A stretch of DNA of 51,148 bases from the NCBI GenBank assembly GCA_023251435.1, contig JAHEYU010000041.1, forward strand, positions 1 through 51,148. Reading direction: 5' to 3'. The notes under the pieces were generated by a model. It did not search any database, was not told where the DNA came from, and saw nothing but the letters and a program-made list of their open reading frames with translations. A program made the translations under genes and the position numbers. Origin of the DNA: Bacteroidota bacterium. GTDB lineage: Bacteria > Bacteroidota > Bacteroidia > Bacteroidales > Prolixibacteraceae. Positions 17,783 through 26,676 of this stretch are shown one piece after another. How positions within the stretch are numbered: the stretch's first letter is position 1; every line of letters starts with the position of its first letter.

Positions 17783-19345
17783 ATGAAAGCATTTATATAC
17801 ATATTTATAGGCATATCGGCCCTGTTTTTGACGGCCTGTAATGATGGATCTATTGAAGGTGAAGGTCGCTTTGAAGATATGCGTGGCAAATCGATTTACG
17901 GCTATTTGACAGATAACAAGGAGGAATATTCTAAATTTATTGAGATCGTCGAAAAAAGTGGTTTGAAATCATCATTGAGTGCATACAATCCTTACGAGAA
18001 CGGTTATACCTTATTCCTACCCACAAATAAAGCGATTGACAACTATTTGGCAAACAGTACGCGGTTTAAAACGCTGGAACAACTTACCGGCGATTTGGAA
18101 TTCGCAAAAACATTGTGCGAGTATCATATTGTAAATGCCGAAATAGAGTCGAAAAGCTTTCCTTTTGGCGCTTTACCAAAATCAACAGTTTCAGGAGACT
18201 ACCTTACCATAAGCTTTGTGAAGGAAGGTAATACTTCTTACTTTAAGTTGAATAATAAAGCAGTTGTAACCAAGACGGATATTGATGCCTCAAACGGCTA
18301 TATTCACCAGATTGACGCTGTTTTAGATCCGGTAGTTTATACTACCTATCAATGGCTGTCGCAAAACCCTGATTATTCAATCTTTAAACAAGCAGTTGAT
18401 CTTACCGGAACACGTTCTTTAATCGACTTTAATTTGAAAAAAGATATTTCGGTTTTGCCTGTTACCATGTTAATTGAGCCTAATTCAGTTTATAAAAAAA
18501 TGGGAGTAAACAACATTCAGGATTTAATTTTGTATGTTAAAGCAACCGATCAGAACTATACAGATAAATACAATGCTTTGTATAATTTTGTTGCATACCA
18601 TTTTTTGATCAACAACTACTTTTTAGACCAGTTTGTGAATAAGAGTTCTGTTTATAACACTTATGCAGAAGTACCTCTAAATATAAATGGCTTAGGTTTA
18701 GATATTGCCATTAATAAGGGTAAGCAAATATTTGAAACTATCATTTACCAATCAGATACGACTTATATTGATTTCATAAAGTTTGATTACGATGCCAGTA
18801 ATTTGGCAACACAAAGTGGCACAGTGCATTTTATCGACCGGATAATGACCCCAAAGTCGCCCGCCCGCACAAATCAAACTTTTCAATTCAATGAAGAACC
18901 ATCGCTGGTTCCCCTTCGCAAGGCAGGTGGTACTTATCTGATGATTCCAAATTCATTGAAAACAATTCAATGGACAGGTAACGATTTGTTTTTTGTACAC
19001 TCAGGTGGTGTAAATAATGGTGCGAATAATAATGATTACATGAAAATAGAAGGTGATTTTACCATTTCGTATAATTTACCTAAAATCGTTCAGGGAAAGT
19101 ACGATGTTTATCTCAGAGCAGATAGATTTTCCACTCAAAATGCTTTTGTAGAAGTATTTATCGACAATAAGAAAATTGGAACAATAGTTAGTTTGATTTC
19201 CGGAGGGTCTGCAACAAATCCTTTCCAATATTTTAAAATTGGATCAACCGATTTTAGTCGGTACACTGAACATACTATTGAAATCCGGGCATTGATACCT
19301 GGTATATTTAAATGGGATATAATTGAATTTAGAGCAATTAATTAA
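17783..19345 (+). CDS. FAS1 domain lipoprotein with C-terminal carbohydrate-binding-like domain
   Basis: A 520-aa lipoprotein (FLTAC, Cys19). The ATG at 17783 is chosen because the signal peptide MKAFIYIFIG begins there; an upstream ATG at 17753 would overlap susD. First FAS1 domain about 28-190 (YTLFLPTNKAIDNYL, CEYHIVNAE, GYIHQIDAVLDP); second, diverged FAS1 about 190-365 (VAYHFLINNYF, GTVHFIDRIMTP). The last ~150 residues form a beta-rich domain (KYDVYLRADRFSTQNAFVEV, WDIIEFRAIN) resembling carbohydrate-binding modules, which supports a role as surface glycan-binding protein. It sits directly after the first SusCD pair and is paralogous to the next gene, which starts 7 nt downstream. Confidence 0.82.
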   Translation: MKAFIYIFIGISALFLTACNDGSIEGEGRFEDMRGKSIYGYLTDNKEEYSKFIEIVEKSGLKSSLSAYNPYENGYTLFLPTNKAIDNYLANSTRFKTLEQLTGDLEFAKTLCEYHIVNAEIESKSFPFGALPKSTVSGDYLTISFVKEGNTSYFKLNNKAVVTKTDIDASNGYIHQIDAVLDPVVYTTYQWLSQNPDYSIFKQAVDLTGTRSLIDFNLKKDISVLPVTMLIEPNSVYKKMGVNNIQDLILYVKATDQNYTDKYNALYNFVAYHFLINNYFLDQFVNKSSVYNTYAEVPLNINGLGLDIAINKGKQIFETIIYQSDTTYIDFIKFDYDASNLATQSGTVHFIDRIMTPKSPARTNQTFQFNEEPSLVPLRKAGGTYLMIPNSLKTIQWTGNDLFFVHSGGVNNGANNNDYMKIEGDFTISYNLPKIVQGKYDVYLRADRFSTQNAFVEVFIDNKKIGTIVSLISGGSATNPFQYFKIGSTDFSRYTEHTIEIRALIPGIFKWDIIEFRAIN

Positions 19346-19352
19346 GAGACAC

Positions 19353-20885
19353 ATGAAATCGACAATCATATTATTTTTCGCAATCATTGTTTTTTCCATA
19401 ACATCTTGTACAAACAGATGGGAAGAACATTTTAACGTAACTCCCGACACTGTTGAAAAAAATGTTTGGGATGCGATGAAAGAAGATGCCCAGATATCAA
19501 AATTTGTTGAATTGCTGGAAGCCAATAAGTTGGATACTCTTTTTAAATCGGATATTGCGTACACCGTATTTGCTCCCAGCAATAAATCTTTCGAAACAAT
19601 CAATTTTTCAGTCATTGATACTTCAATTTTATTGGGCTATCATATCGTTAGTCACTTTATTCAATCAGAGAGCATTGGAAAATCACGACAGGTAATGACT
19701 CTCTCCAAGAAGTATGCAATAATTACTAAAAATGGAACTGCGCTTAGTATTGATGGAGTACCTGTGAGTTTTGAAAGTTCGTTGTACCGGAATGGTAAAT
19801 ATTTTGTGGTTGACAAAGTGGTGACACCATTGCCCAGTCTATACGAATTCTTTGAAAAAAATAATCATGTATTAAGCGAATACATTGATAGTCATGATTC
19901 AATTGTACTGGATCTCGCCAATAGTAAACCTATAGGGTTTAATACGGCTGGAAATACAGTGTTCGATTCGGTAACTGTTGTTTACAATCGTTTTGAAGAA
20001 CAGGTCTTTCCGGTAAGAAAGGAATTTCGCAACAAAACTGCCACTTTTGTATTTCCGCTGGCAAATGACTACAATTCAGCCCTTGATAAAATGGCCGTCA
20101 AAATGGGTTATACCGATCGTAACAATATTCCTTCATTATGGCAACAAAAGGTATTGGTTCCTTATCTTATTGGTAATGGAACTTTTGAAAACATGCTTGA
20201 ACCTGAAGATTTTGTCATTTCAACTCCGCTGGTTAAAAAGAAAATGAAAAATATAGTTGGCGATAGCGTGGTAATTTCATATAGACCAGTCGCCAAACAA
20301 TTGCTCAGTAATGGCTATGCCTATAACTACGAAAATTTCGAAATCCCTGATTCATTATATAATAAAGGAACAAGGTTTGAGTTTGAAGACCTTTTGGTAG
20401 TAACAGGTATAAATAAATTTGCGTGGGGCGAGTTGGTTAAAGTAAATAGCTCAATAACTGTTTCTCCATTTCGTGAATTCGTACCCAAATCATCAAATGA
20501 CAGTATTGTCAGGGTTTTGTTCCCGCCCTCGTTTACTGGTAGCTATTCAATGGAATTTGAAACACCGTATCTGTTTCCGCGAAAGTATATTTTGGTTCTT
20601 CGTACACTTATGGATATTGGAGGTATATACAATATTTATGTAAATGGCAAATTGGTAAGAAAGTTCGACTATTACGATTTTGTGATTTATAAAACAATAC
20701 TACCAAGTGTTGTTCCGGGACAAAGGTATATTCCGGTTGGTCGCTATAATAGCTTTGATATGTATGTCGACAATATTGCTGATTATTCGAAAGCTAAAAT
20801 AAAGATTGAATATGCGGGACCCGGAAGAATCACTTCCTTAGGATTTGTTATGGACTATATAGAATTTATCCCGGTTAAAAATTAA
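19353..20885 (+). CDS. FAS1 domain lipoprotein with C-terminal beta-sandwich domain
   Basis: A 510-aa lipoprotein (SITSC, Cys19). The start is set at 19353, where the signal peptide MKSTIILFF begins, not at the in-frame ATG at 19323 inside the previous gene. One clear FAS1 domain spans about 28-165 (YTVFAPSNKSFETI, LGYHIVSHFI, GKYFVVDKVVTP); a weaker second FAS1-like stretch spans about 166-370. The C-terminal ~125 residues are a beta-sandwich (YILVLRTLMDIGGIYNIYVN, VMDYIEFIPVKN) like the end of the preceding protein. Together they look like a duplicated pair of surface glycan-binding proteins between the two SusCD pairs (inference). The next gene, susC-like, starts 31 nt downstream. Confidence 0.82.
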   Translation: MKSTIILFFAIIVFSITSCTNRWEEHFNVTPDTVEKNVWDAMKEDAQISKFVELLEANKLDTLFKSDIAYTVFAPSNKSFETINFSVIDTSILLGYHIVSHFIQSESIGKSRQVMTLSKKYAIITKNGTALSIDGVPVSFESSLYRNGKYFVVDKVVTPLPSLYEFFEKNNHVLSEYIDSHDSIVLDLANSKPIGFNTAGNTVFDSVTVVYNRFEEQVFPVRKEFRNKTATFVFPLANDYNSALDKMAVKMGYTDRNNIPSLWQQKVLVPYLIGNGTFENMLEPEDFVISTPLVKKKMKNIVGDSVVISYRPVAKQLLSNGYAYNYENFEIPDSLYNKGTRFEFEDLLVVTGINKFAWGELVKVNSSITVSPFREFVPKSSNDSIVRVLFPPSFTGSYSMEFETPYLFPRKYILVLRTLMDIGGIYNIYVNGKLVRKFDYYDFVIYKTILPSVVPGQRYIPVGRYNSFDMYVDNIADYSKAKIKIEYAGPGRITSLGFVMDYIEFIPVKN

Positions 20886-20916
20886 AATGACTCATTAACA
20901 AGAAACAATTTTACGA

Positions 20917-23900
20917 ATGAGAAATCATAATTACTTCATGAAAAAAGAATTGCTCAGTCATATTCAAATGAATATCAAGATACTGTTGGTTTGGTCAATT
21001 TCATGCTTAACTGGAATTGGTATAGCGAATGCTCAGGATGCAAAAATAATAAAGGGGGTGGTTTTAAATTCATTGAATGAACCTGTTGCAGGGGTCTCGG
21101 TGGGGATTGAAAAATCATCGGAATTACCGACAGTGACTAATCAGATGGGTGAGTTTACGGTGACAGCAATTTCTGGAGATGATTGGCTGAATATAGAGCC
21201 TGAGTCCAGTTATAAATCCAAAAGGATAAACCTTAACAACAGGTCAAGTTTGAAAGTATATTTATCCAGAAATAATTCTCCATCGGGGAACGACCCGTTA
21301 AATATTTTATCGAACACTGTACTAGGGCGTAATTTGGCCGTCTCTAATACCGTTTTAAACCTGAAATATACAGACGAGTCTCCAGCGTTATCGATCGATC
21401 AGTATATGCAGGGGATCGTACCCGGCGTAAATGTAACAGGCCGTACCGGCGATCCGGGCGGAGGTACCAATACCCTTACCAGGGGGATTAATTCAATCAA
21501 TGCGAGTAATACTCCTCTTTATGTGATCGATGGACAACCGATTTCATCGTTCAATGTCCTTCAATCCAATCTTAAAGGTTATAGTTATAATCCGCTTCTT
21601 TCAATCTCCCTTATGGATATATCGGAGCTGACCTTCATTAAAGATCCTGCTTATACTGCTGCTTTTGGCTCAAAAGCATCGAACGGACTGGTACTCATCA
21701 GTACACTCGACCCAAGTGCCACTAAAACAGTAATTGAGCTTGATGTGCGTACCGGCTATTCATTAACCCCTCAAAAAAGAATGACGCAATTGACTGCCAA
21801 TCAGCACAAAACACTTGTTAGTGAAGTGCTTTTTTCATCAGGCAAGCAAGAAGAAATCATCAAAAAAGAGTATCCAAATCTTTTTCTGACTTCTGGAGAT
21901 GATCGTTATATCGACTATCAGCACGAAACAGATTGGCAAAGCTTAATTTTTGATGAAGCCTTTTTCAAGAACATGAATGTAAACATAAAAGGTGGAGACG
22001 AAATTGCGAAATATGGTTTGTCGGTTGGTTATGTCGACGCCGAAGGAATTGTAAAAACCACTTCTTTCAAAGGATATAATCTCAGGTTTGTGAGTATGGC
22101 CAATATTTATAAATGGTTAAAAATGAACTCTGGCGTTTCAATGTCCTACAATATTTCCGAGTTAAAAGAGTCGGCAGAAATGGCTCAAACCAGCCCTGTT
22201 TTAACTGCCCTGGCAAAGGCTCCTATGTTGAATCCTTTTTCGTACGACGAAGAAGGGCGTGAATTAAAAACGCTTTCTCCGGTCGATGAGCTTGGTGTTA
22301 GTAATCCTTTGGCAATAATAAACAAGTATGATGCAAAGAATACCAGTTTTAATTTCAGCTCAAATTTTGGTGCAAATGCCAAAATAAACAAAGATCTCGT
22401 TTTTAACACAAATTTTGGGTTAGGCTATAATGTATTAAGGGAGATAATCTTTATGCCCAGTGAAGGGATGGAGCTCTACTACAACAAAGAAGCCTACAAT
22501 GTATCGAAAGGCAATAACAATAGTTTAATCACTTTCTTTAATAACTCCTACTTTTTGTACAATAAAACCATTGGAAACCATAAGTTAAGTTTCAATACGG
22601 GTACAAATATGCTAATCAACAGATACGAATTTGATTGGGGCTTATCTAAGAATGCTGCAAAAAATGATGAGTACCGCACATTGGGCGATGGAGTTAGTAT
22701 TCTTAGGGAGCTTGGAGGCGATAATCAAAACTGGAACTGGTTGTCTGTTTACGAAAGTGTGAATTACAGTTTCCTTGATAAGTATTTGTTAAATGCATCA
22801 TTATCTATTGATGGATCATCGCGAATTGGCGAAAATGCCAGAAATACAATCAAAATCGGGAACATTCCTTTGGGGGTTTTCTATGGGATTGGTGCCGGTT
22901 GGCGTTTGTCAAGCGAAAATTTCATGAGTAATATAAACTGGTTGGAAGAGCTTAAATTAAGGGTATCTTATGGTAAAACCGGTAACGACGACATAGGAGA
23001 ATCCAATGCCAACAACTACTACAATTCGGTTAAGTTCCGACAAATAACCGGACTCTTTAAAGCATTGATCCCCAATGATGAACTTACTTATGAAACAGTA
23101 AGTCAGCTTAATGCCGGCCTTGATTTGTCAATCTGGGGCGATCGTTTTTCCACAACCATTGATTTGTATTCTTCAACAACGAATGATATGTTGTTGTACA
23201 AGCCAATCGAAGCTTATTTCGGTTATGATTTCAGACCTGAAAATGGGGGGCAAATGAGGAATACAGGAGTTGATTTGGGCTTTTATTTGCGTATTTTCGA
23301 CAGGCCTACGTTTAGTTGGGATATCGAAGGCAGTTGGTCTTTGGTGAAAAATGAAATAACCGAACAGTCCGGATCTGGAATTGTTACAGAGGTTCACGGC
23401 GCACAAATCATTAACGAAAAAGGTTCTACTGCCAATAGTTTCTATGGATATGTTTTCGAAGGTGTTTACACTACAACCGAAGAGGCAGTAAAAGCCAATC
23501 TTGTTGATAAACGTTTCCTTCCATACCAGGCTGGTGACGCAAAATTCAAAGATCTTTCAGGCCCCAAAGGCAATCCTGATGGTGTGATCAATACTTATGA
23601 CAAAACAGCGATCGGATCATCGTTGCCCGAACATTTTGGAGGGCTGCGAAATACTTTTAATTACAAGCAATGGTCGTTGAGTGCTTATTTGCAATATGTT
23701 TCAGGTAATGAAGTTTACAACTATGTTCGGTTCGAAAATGAAAGTATGTCGGGCCTCGAAAATCAGAGTGCAAATGTATTAAACCGTTGGCAACATCAGG
23801 GGCAGATAACAAATGTGCCTCGTGCCAGATGGGATGACCCTCAGGGTAACGCCGCTTTTTCGAGCCGATGGATAGAAGATGGTTCATACCTGAAAGTTAG

Positions 23901-24114
23901 AACTATATCACTCAATTACACGCTGGATAAAGAGTTCTGGGCATTTAAAAAAGCTAAATTCTATGTCTCGGCAAGCAATCTCTTTACGTTTACCAACTAT
24001 CTTGGCTATGATCCCGAGGTAAGTTATTCGCGCAGGCAATTCGATCAGGGTATCGATTACGGCCTTACTCCCCAGCCAAGGCAATTTATTTTTGGTGCTA
24101 AATTTGGTTTCTAA
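20917..24114 (+). CDS. SusC-like TonB-dependent outer-membrane transporter (second copy)
   Basis: A 1065-aa receptor. The ATG at 20917 is used; 20938 is an equally possible start that gives a tighter leader. Signal segment ends near IANAQD; regulatory-like domain about 45-115 (IIKGVVLNSLNEPVAGVSV, NQMGEFTV); plug about 130-265 (MQGIVPGVNVTGRTGDPGGG, TPLYVIDGQPISS, ELTFIKDPAYTAAFGSKASN); barrel ending FIFGAKFGF. It diverges strongly from the SusC at 13061, so the two pairs are not a recent duplication and may take up different oligosaccharides. It lies 18 nt upstream of its SusD-like partner. Confidence 0.97.
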   Translation: MRNHNYFMKKELLSHIQMNIKILLVWSISCLTGIGIANAQDAKIIKGVVLNSLNEPVAGVSVGIEKSSELPTVTNQMGEFTVTAISGDDWLNIEPESSYKSKRINLNNRSSLKVYLSRNNSPSGNDPLNILSNTVLGRNLAVSNTVLNLKYTDESPALSIDQYMQGIVPGVNVTGRTGDPGGGTNTLTRGINSINASNTPLYVIDGQPISSFNVLQSNLKGYSYNPLLSISLMDISELTFIKDPAYTAAFGSKASNGLVLISTLDPSATKTVIELDVRTGYSLTPQKRMTQLTANQHKTLVSEVLFSSGKQEEIIKKEYPNLFLTSGDDRYIDYQHETDWQSLIFDEAFFKNMNVNIKGGDEIAKYGLSVGYVDAEGIVKTTSFKGYNLRFVSMANIYKWLKMNSGVSMSYNISELKESAEMAQTSPVLTALAKAPMLNPFSYDEEGRELKTLSPVDELGVSNPLAIINKYDAKNTSFNFSSNFGANAKINKDLVFNTNFGLGYNVLREIIFMPSEGMELYYNKEAYNVSKGNNNSLITFFNNSYFLYNKTIGNHKLSFNTGTNMLINRYEFDWGLSKNAAKNDEYRTLGDGVSILRELGGDNQNWNWLSVYESVNYSFLDKYLLNASLSIDGSSRIGENARNTIKIGNIPLGVFYGIGAGWRLSSENFMSNINWLEELKLRVSYGKTGNDDIGESNANNYYNSVKFRQITGLFKALIPNDELTYETVSQLNAGLDLSIWGDRFSTTIDLYSSTTNDMLLYKPIEAYFGYDFRPENGGQMRNTGVDLGFYLRIFDRPTFSWDIEGSWSLVKNEITEQSGSGIVTEVHGAQIINEKGSTANSFYGYVFEGVYTTTEEAVKANLVDKRFLPYQAGDAKFKDLSGPKGNPDGVINTYDKTAIGSSLPEHFGGLRNTFNYKQWSLSAYLQYVSGNEVYNYVRFENESMSGLENQSANVLNRWQHQGQITNVPRARWDDPQGNAAFSSRWIEDGSYLKVRTISLNYTLDKEFWAFKKAKFYVSASNLFTFTNYLGYDPEVSYSRRQFDQGIDYGLTPQPRQFIFGAKFGF

Positions 24115-24132
24115 CATTTTATTTTAAAACAA

Positions 24133-26001
24133 ATGATACGATTTAAAAATCAAAAAAATCTTCTATACATCATTGCTCTGATGTTTGCAATGGTTCCGGT
24201 TTCGTGCACTGAGTTTTTTAATCCTGAACAAGAAATAGACATTACAGAAGACAAACTTTACAAAGACTGGTATGAGTACCGGGCGGTGGGGATGGGGATG
24301 TATGCCCTGCAGCAGGATTTGGCTGAGCAGCTTTTGGTCTTGGGCGAATTACGTGGTGATTTGCTAACTACTACCGACAATGCCGATGCCGACCTTATTG
24401 AGATACAAAATTTTAATGTGTCCAAAGGGAATAAATATGCCTCACCTACCAAATTCTTTAAACTCATTGCTTCATGTAATAATATCATTAAAATCTTAAG
24501 AGAAAATCATCCTGAAGTAATCGATCCAAATGTTGAAATAACCAATTACGACCGGCTTTATGGCGAAGCTTTGTGCATGAGGGCATGGGCTTATTTTTAT
24601 GCAGTTCGCATTTATGGAAAAGTTCCATTCATTCACGAATCGTTAACCTCGATAGAAGAAATCAACGGCTATTTGGCTTCACCATCAGTTTATGTCGATA
24701 GTGTTGATATTGTTTACGGCAGTGATGGTTTCGACAATGATACCATTTACAATAATAAAATCGAGTTGACAAAACAATATTGGGATACTAAATTGATTGT
24801 TGATTATTTCAGCAACGACCTGATTGAAAATATTAAGGCAGTGGGAGTTGATCATGCTATCAATAACCAGGACGGTTCATGGGAAGTGATTGTTTGGAGT
24901 GATTTTGCCAAGAACACCCTGTTAGGGCAGATGTACCTCACCATTGGAGATTTGGTAAAGGCTTCGGTTTATTTCGAAAAGATCGTTAACTTCAGTTCTA
25001 CTAACTATAGATTTCAGCTCGATAGAACATTTTCCAACACAAACTGGAAGAGTATTTTTACCACGATCGATTCCCGCGAGCATATTTATACCCTCTGGTT
25101 TGGTAAATCGAGTCAGCAGCAAAACGATTTTCAAAATATGTTCGATTCCCGTGCTCCACATAAATACATGCTTAAACCAACAAATTTTGCTGTTTCAAAA
25201 TGGGAAACGATATGGAACGATTTTAAACTTACCAGTTTAAATGGAAAAACTATTTTAGATCCACTCAATCCAGGTCGCCCCGGCGATTCCTGCAGAGGAT
25301 ATAACGTTTCTTATGCTTATATGAAAAATGGAATTCCTCTTGAAAATAAGCAAATTAAAAAAATGTTATACCTGAGGTCTGTTGGAGAAACGAGTAGTGC
25401 CCGCTTAATTACCGAAGATGTAGATACTGTTGTTTGGAAATACAGTTTGAATAAAAATGTATTCGACCAGGATGCTAACTTAATAGTATATCGTGCTGCC
25501 GGCGTGCATTTGTGGTTAGCCGAAGCGTTTGTATGGTGGGCTCCCAATCAGGGAGGGATAGGAAGTCCGGCCTCAAGTGCCAAAGGTTTAGTCAACGATG
25601 GAGCGTATTACAATACAAGTGCTTCGAGGCTGCAGTTGGGTGTGAGAGGTCGTGTAGGTTTTGGTGGCACCAGCGGTACTTCGTTTGAACATATTGATGT
25701 AGTTGATATTAACTATTTACGGGATCCTTATACCAACAAGGTTATTGGCCAAATCGATCTTAGATCAGAACCCTTCGAAGCCAGGAAAAAGTTTCTCGAA
25801 GACCAGATTATGGATGAAAAAATCCGTGAATTGGCCTGGGAAGGAGAACGTTATTACGATTTGATGCGTGTAGCAAAACGCAGAAACGATCCATCATATC
25901 TTGCAGCAAAAGTAGCCCGAAAATTTCCTGCCGATCAAAAGGGTCGGGTTTATAATCTTTTGCTCGATGAAAAGAATTGGTACATTAATTACTTTGAATA
26001 G
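24133..26001 (+). CDS. SusD-like outer-membrane glycan-binding lipoprotein (second copy)
   Basis: A 622-aa lipoprotein with lipobox VPVSC (Cys25) and RagB/SusD features: LGELRGDLLTTTDNAD, ALCMRAWAYFYAVRIYGKVP, and the C-terminal signature DEKIRELAWEGERYYDLMRV. It is longer than the first SusD here (489 aa); extra length lies in the middle (about 190-260 and 330-470). Partner of the SusC-like protein immediately upstream and the last large gene of the operon. Confidence 0.96.
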   Translation: MIRFKNQKNLLYIIALMFAMVPVSCTEFFNPEQEIDITEDKLYKDWYEYRAVGMGMYALQQDLAEQLLVLGELRGDLLTTTDNADADLIEIQNFNVSKGNKYASPTKFFKLIASCNNIIKILRENHPEVIDPNVEITNYDRLYGEALCMRAWAYFYAVRIYGKVPFIHESLTSIEEINGYLASPSVYVDSVDIVYGSDGFDNDTIYNNKIELTKQYWDTKLIVDYFSNDLIENIKAVGVDHAINNQDGSWEVIVWSDFAKNTLLGQMYLTIGDLVKASVYFEKIVNFSSTNYRFQLDRTFSNTNWKSIFTTIDSREHIYTLWFGKSSQQQNDFQNMFDSRAPHKYMLKPTNFAVSKWETIWNDFKLTSLNGKTILDPLNPGRPGDSCRGYNVSYAYMKNGIPLENKQIKKMLYLRSVGETSSARLITEDVDTVVWKYSLNKNVFDQDANLIVYRAAGVHLWLAEAFVWWAPNQGGIGSPASSAKGLVNDGAYYNTSASRLQLGVRGRVGFGGTSGTSFEHIDVVDINYLRDPYTNKVIGQIDLRSEPFEARKKFLEDQIMDEKIRELAWEGERYYDLMRVAKRRNDPSYLAAKVARKFPADQKGRVYNLLLDEKNWYINYFE

Positions 26002-26068
26002 TAATAGTGATTAATGTTTTTCAAATAGAACAGGTTATTTTGTTTAGTAACTAAAAGCGACTGAAATC

Positions 26069-26176
26069 ATGCAGATGGAAAAGAGAATTAAAAGGATCCC
26101 TTATATTTTACTGATTATTATTTTGGGATTCTTTGTGATGATGGTTTTATACAATCTTTTTATCCTAAAAGTATAG
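26069..26176 (+). CDS. Small single-helix membrane peptide (35 aa), candidate
   Basis: ATG at 26069 (or 26075) to TAG at 26174-26176 encodes 35 residues beginning MQMEKRIKRIPY. The N-terminus has six basic residues in the first eleven, followed by a continuous hydrophobic run (YILLIIILGFFVMMVLYNLF) and a short basic end. This is the layout of a one-helix inner-membrane peptide with its N-terminus inside. It lies 67 nt after the second susD and before the dyad at 26215, so it would be the last cistron of the operon. No homologue is claimed; the support is reading frame, composition and location only. Confidence 0.5.
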   Translation: MQMEKRIKRIPYILLIIILGFFVMMVLYNLFILKV

Positions 26177-26214
26177 TTAACAGTTGTTTAACTTCTGTAG
26201 CTAATACTACCGGC

Positions 26215-26243
26215 TTTTAGAATCGCCAACGGCGATTCTAAAA
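26215..26243. repeat. Perfect 13-bp dyad at the end of the SusCD operon
   Basis: TTTTAGAATCGCC (26215-26227) and GGCGATTCTAAAA (26231-26243) form a perfect inverted repeat around AAC. The T-run is on the 5' arm and the A-run on the 3' arm for both strands, so it is not a standard U-tract terminator. It may form a stable mRNA 3' end or a protein-binding dyad. Confidence 0.7.
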
Positions 26244-26268
26244 ATCAACATCAGTAATGGTTCATATC

Positions 26269-26335
26269 TGAACTGATTGTTATCTAATTTGGACAATAAT
26301 TATTACCTGAATTTTTATTACATAGCTTAATTTTG
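26269..26335 (+). promoter_or_regulatory. Operator half-sites plus perfect -7 element before the putative small RNA (unit P3)
   Basis: A distal TGAACTGATTG (C at 26273) and a proximal TTTGGACAATAAT (C at 26294) are 21 bp apart. A perfect TAnnTTTG -7 element, TAATTTTG, is at 26328-26335, 34 bp past the proximal core C. Spacing matches the units at 4739, 10592 and 26498. Transcription would start near 26341, only about 100 nt before a strong terminator. Confidence 0.5.
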
Positions 26336-26340
26336 ACTTT

Positions 26341-26438
26341 CAATAAATGGAAAGGTAAAAGTTCATAATTGTTTGGTTTAGGTGTATTATTCATCGGTTC
26401 CTTCACTAATCATTTGATTTTGTGAAGGAACCTTTTTT
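26341..26438 (+). ncRNA. Putative PUL-encoded small RNA (about 98 nt)
   Basis: A promoter-like unit (-7 at 26328-26335) and an intrinsic terminator (26396-26438) bracket about 98 nt that contain no credible reading frame; the ATG at 26346 is followed by a stop after three codons. The 3' half is the terminator hairpin and the 5' half is AT-rich and single-stranded in appearance. Small RNAs encoded inside PULs are known in Bacteroides. The alternative is that this is the attenuated 5' leader of the 26677 gene. The start is estimated from the -7 element and is uncertain by a few bases. Confidence 0.42.
26396..26438 (+). terminator. Intrinsic terminator
   Basis: GGTTCCTTCAC (26396-26406) pairs perfectly over 11 bp with GTGAAGGAACC (26422-26432) around a 15-nt loop, followed by six T residues (26433-26438). 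It ends either the putative small RNA or read-through from the SusCD operon. Confidence 0.88.
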
Positions 26439-26497
26439 ATGAAGCAGTTAGTATTATTGAATGCAGGGAAAATTTAATTTTCAGATAGCATATAATT

Positions 26498-26584
26498 GAG
26501 AACAATAACCAACCTATTTGGACAGTGAATTGACGTTTATGAACAATTAGTAATACTTCTTTTTTTTTTGCAATGTTAATTTTG
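26498..26584 (+). promoter_or_regulatory. Phased half-sites plus perfect -7 element before the enzyme block (unit P4)
   Basis: Half-sites GAGAACAATAACC (C at 26503), TTTGGACAGTGAAT (C at 26523) and ATGAACAATTAGTA (C at 26544) are spaced 20 and 21 bp. The perfect -7 element TAATTTTG is at 26577-26584, 33 bp from the proximal core C, the same distance as at 4739. The stretch ATGAACAATT is shared exactly with the distal repeat at 4738. The first enzyme gene starts 92 nt past the -7 element. A TATAAT at 26631 was noted but is less likely in this phylum. Confidence 0.55.
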
Positions 26585-26676
26585 ATTTTGAAATAATTCT
26601 CTGTTCATTTTTCAAAGAACGTTTCCTGGATATAATGAACTTGTTGGATTAATAACTCTTAAAGTGATTTTCAAAA

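Noticed and set aside
26631-26636. TATAAT as a -10 box for the 26677 gene
   Set aside because: Bacteroidota use TAnnTTTG; a perfect one is present at 26577 with the spacing shared by the other units.
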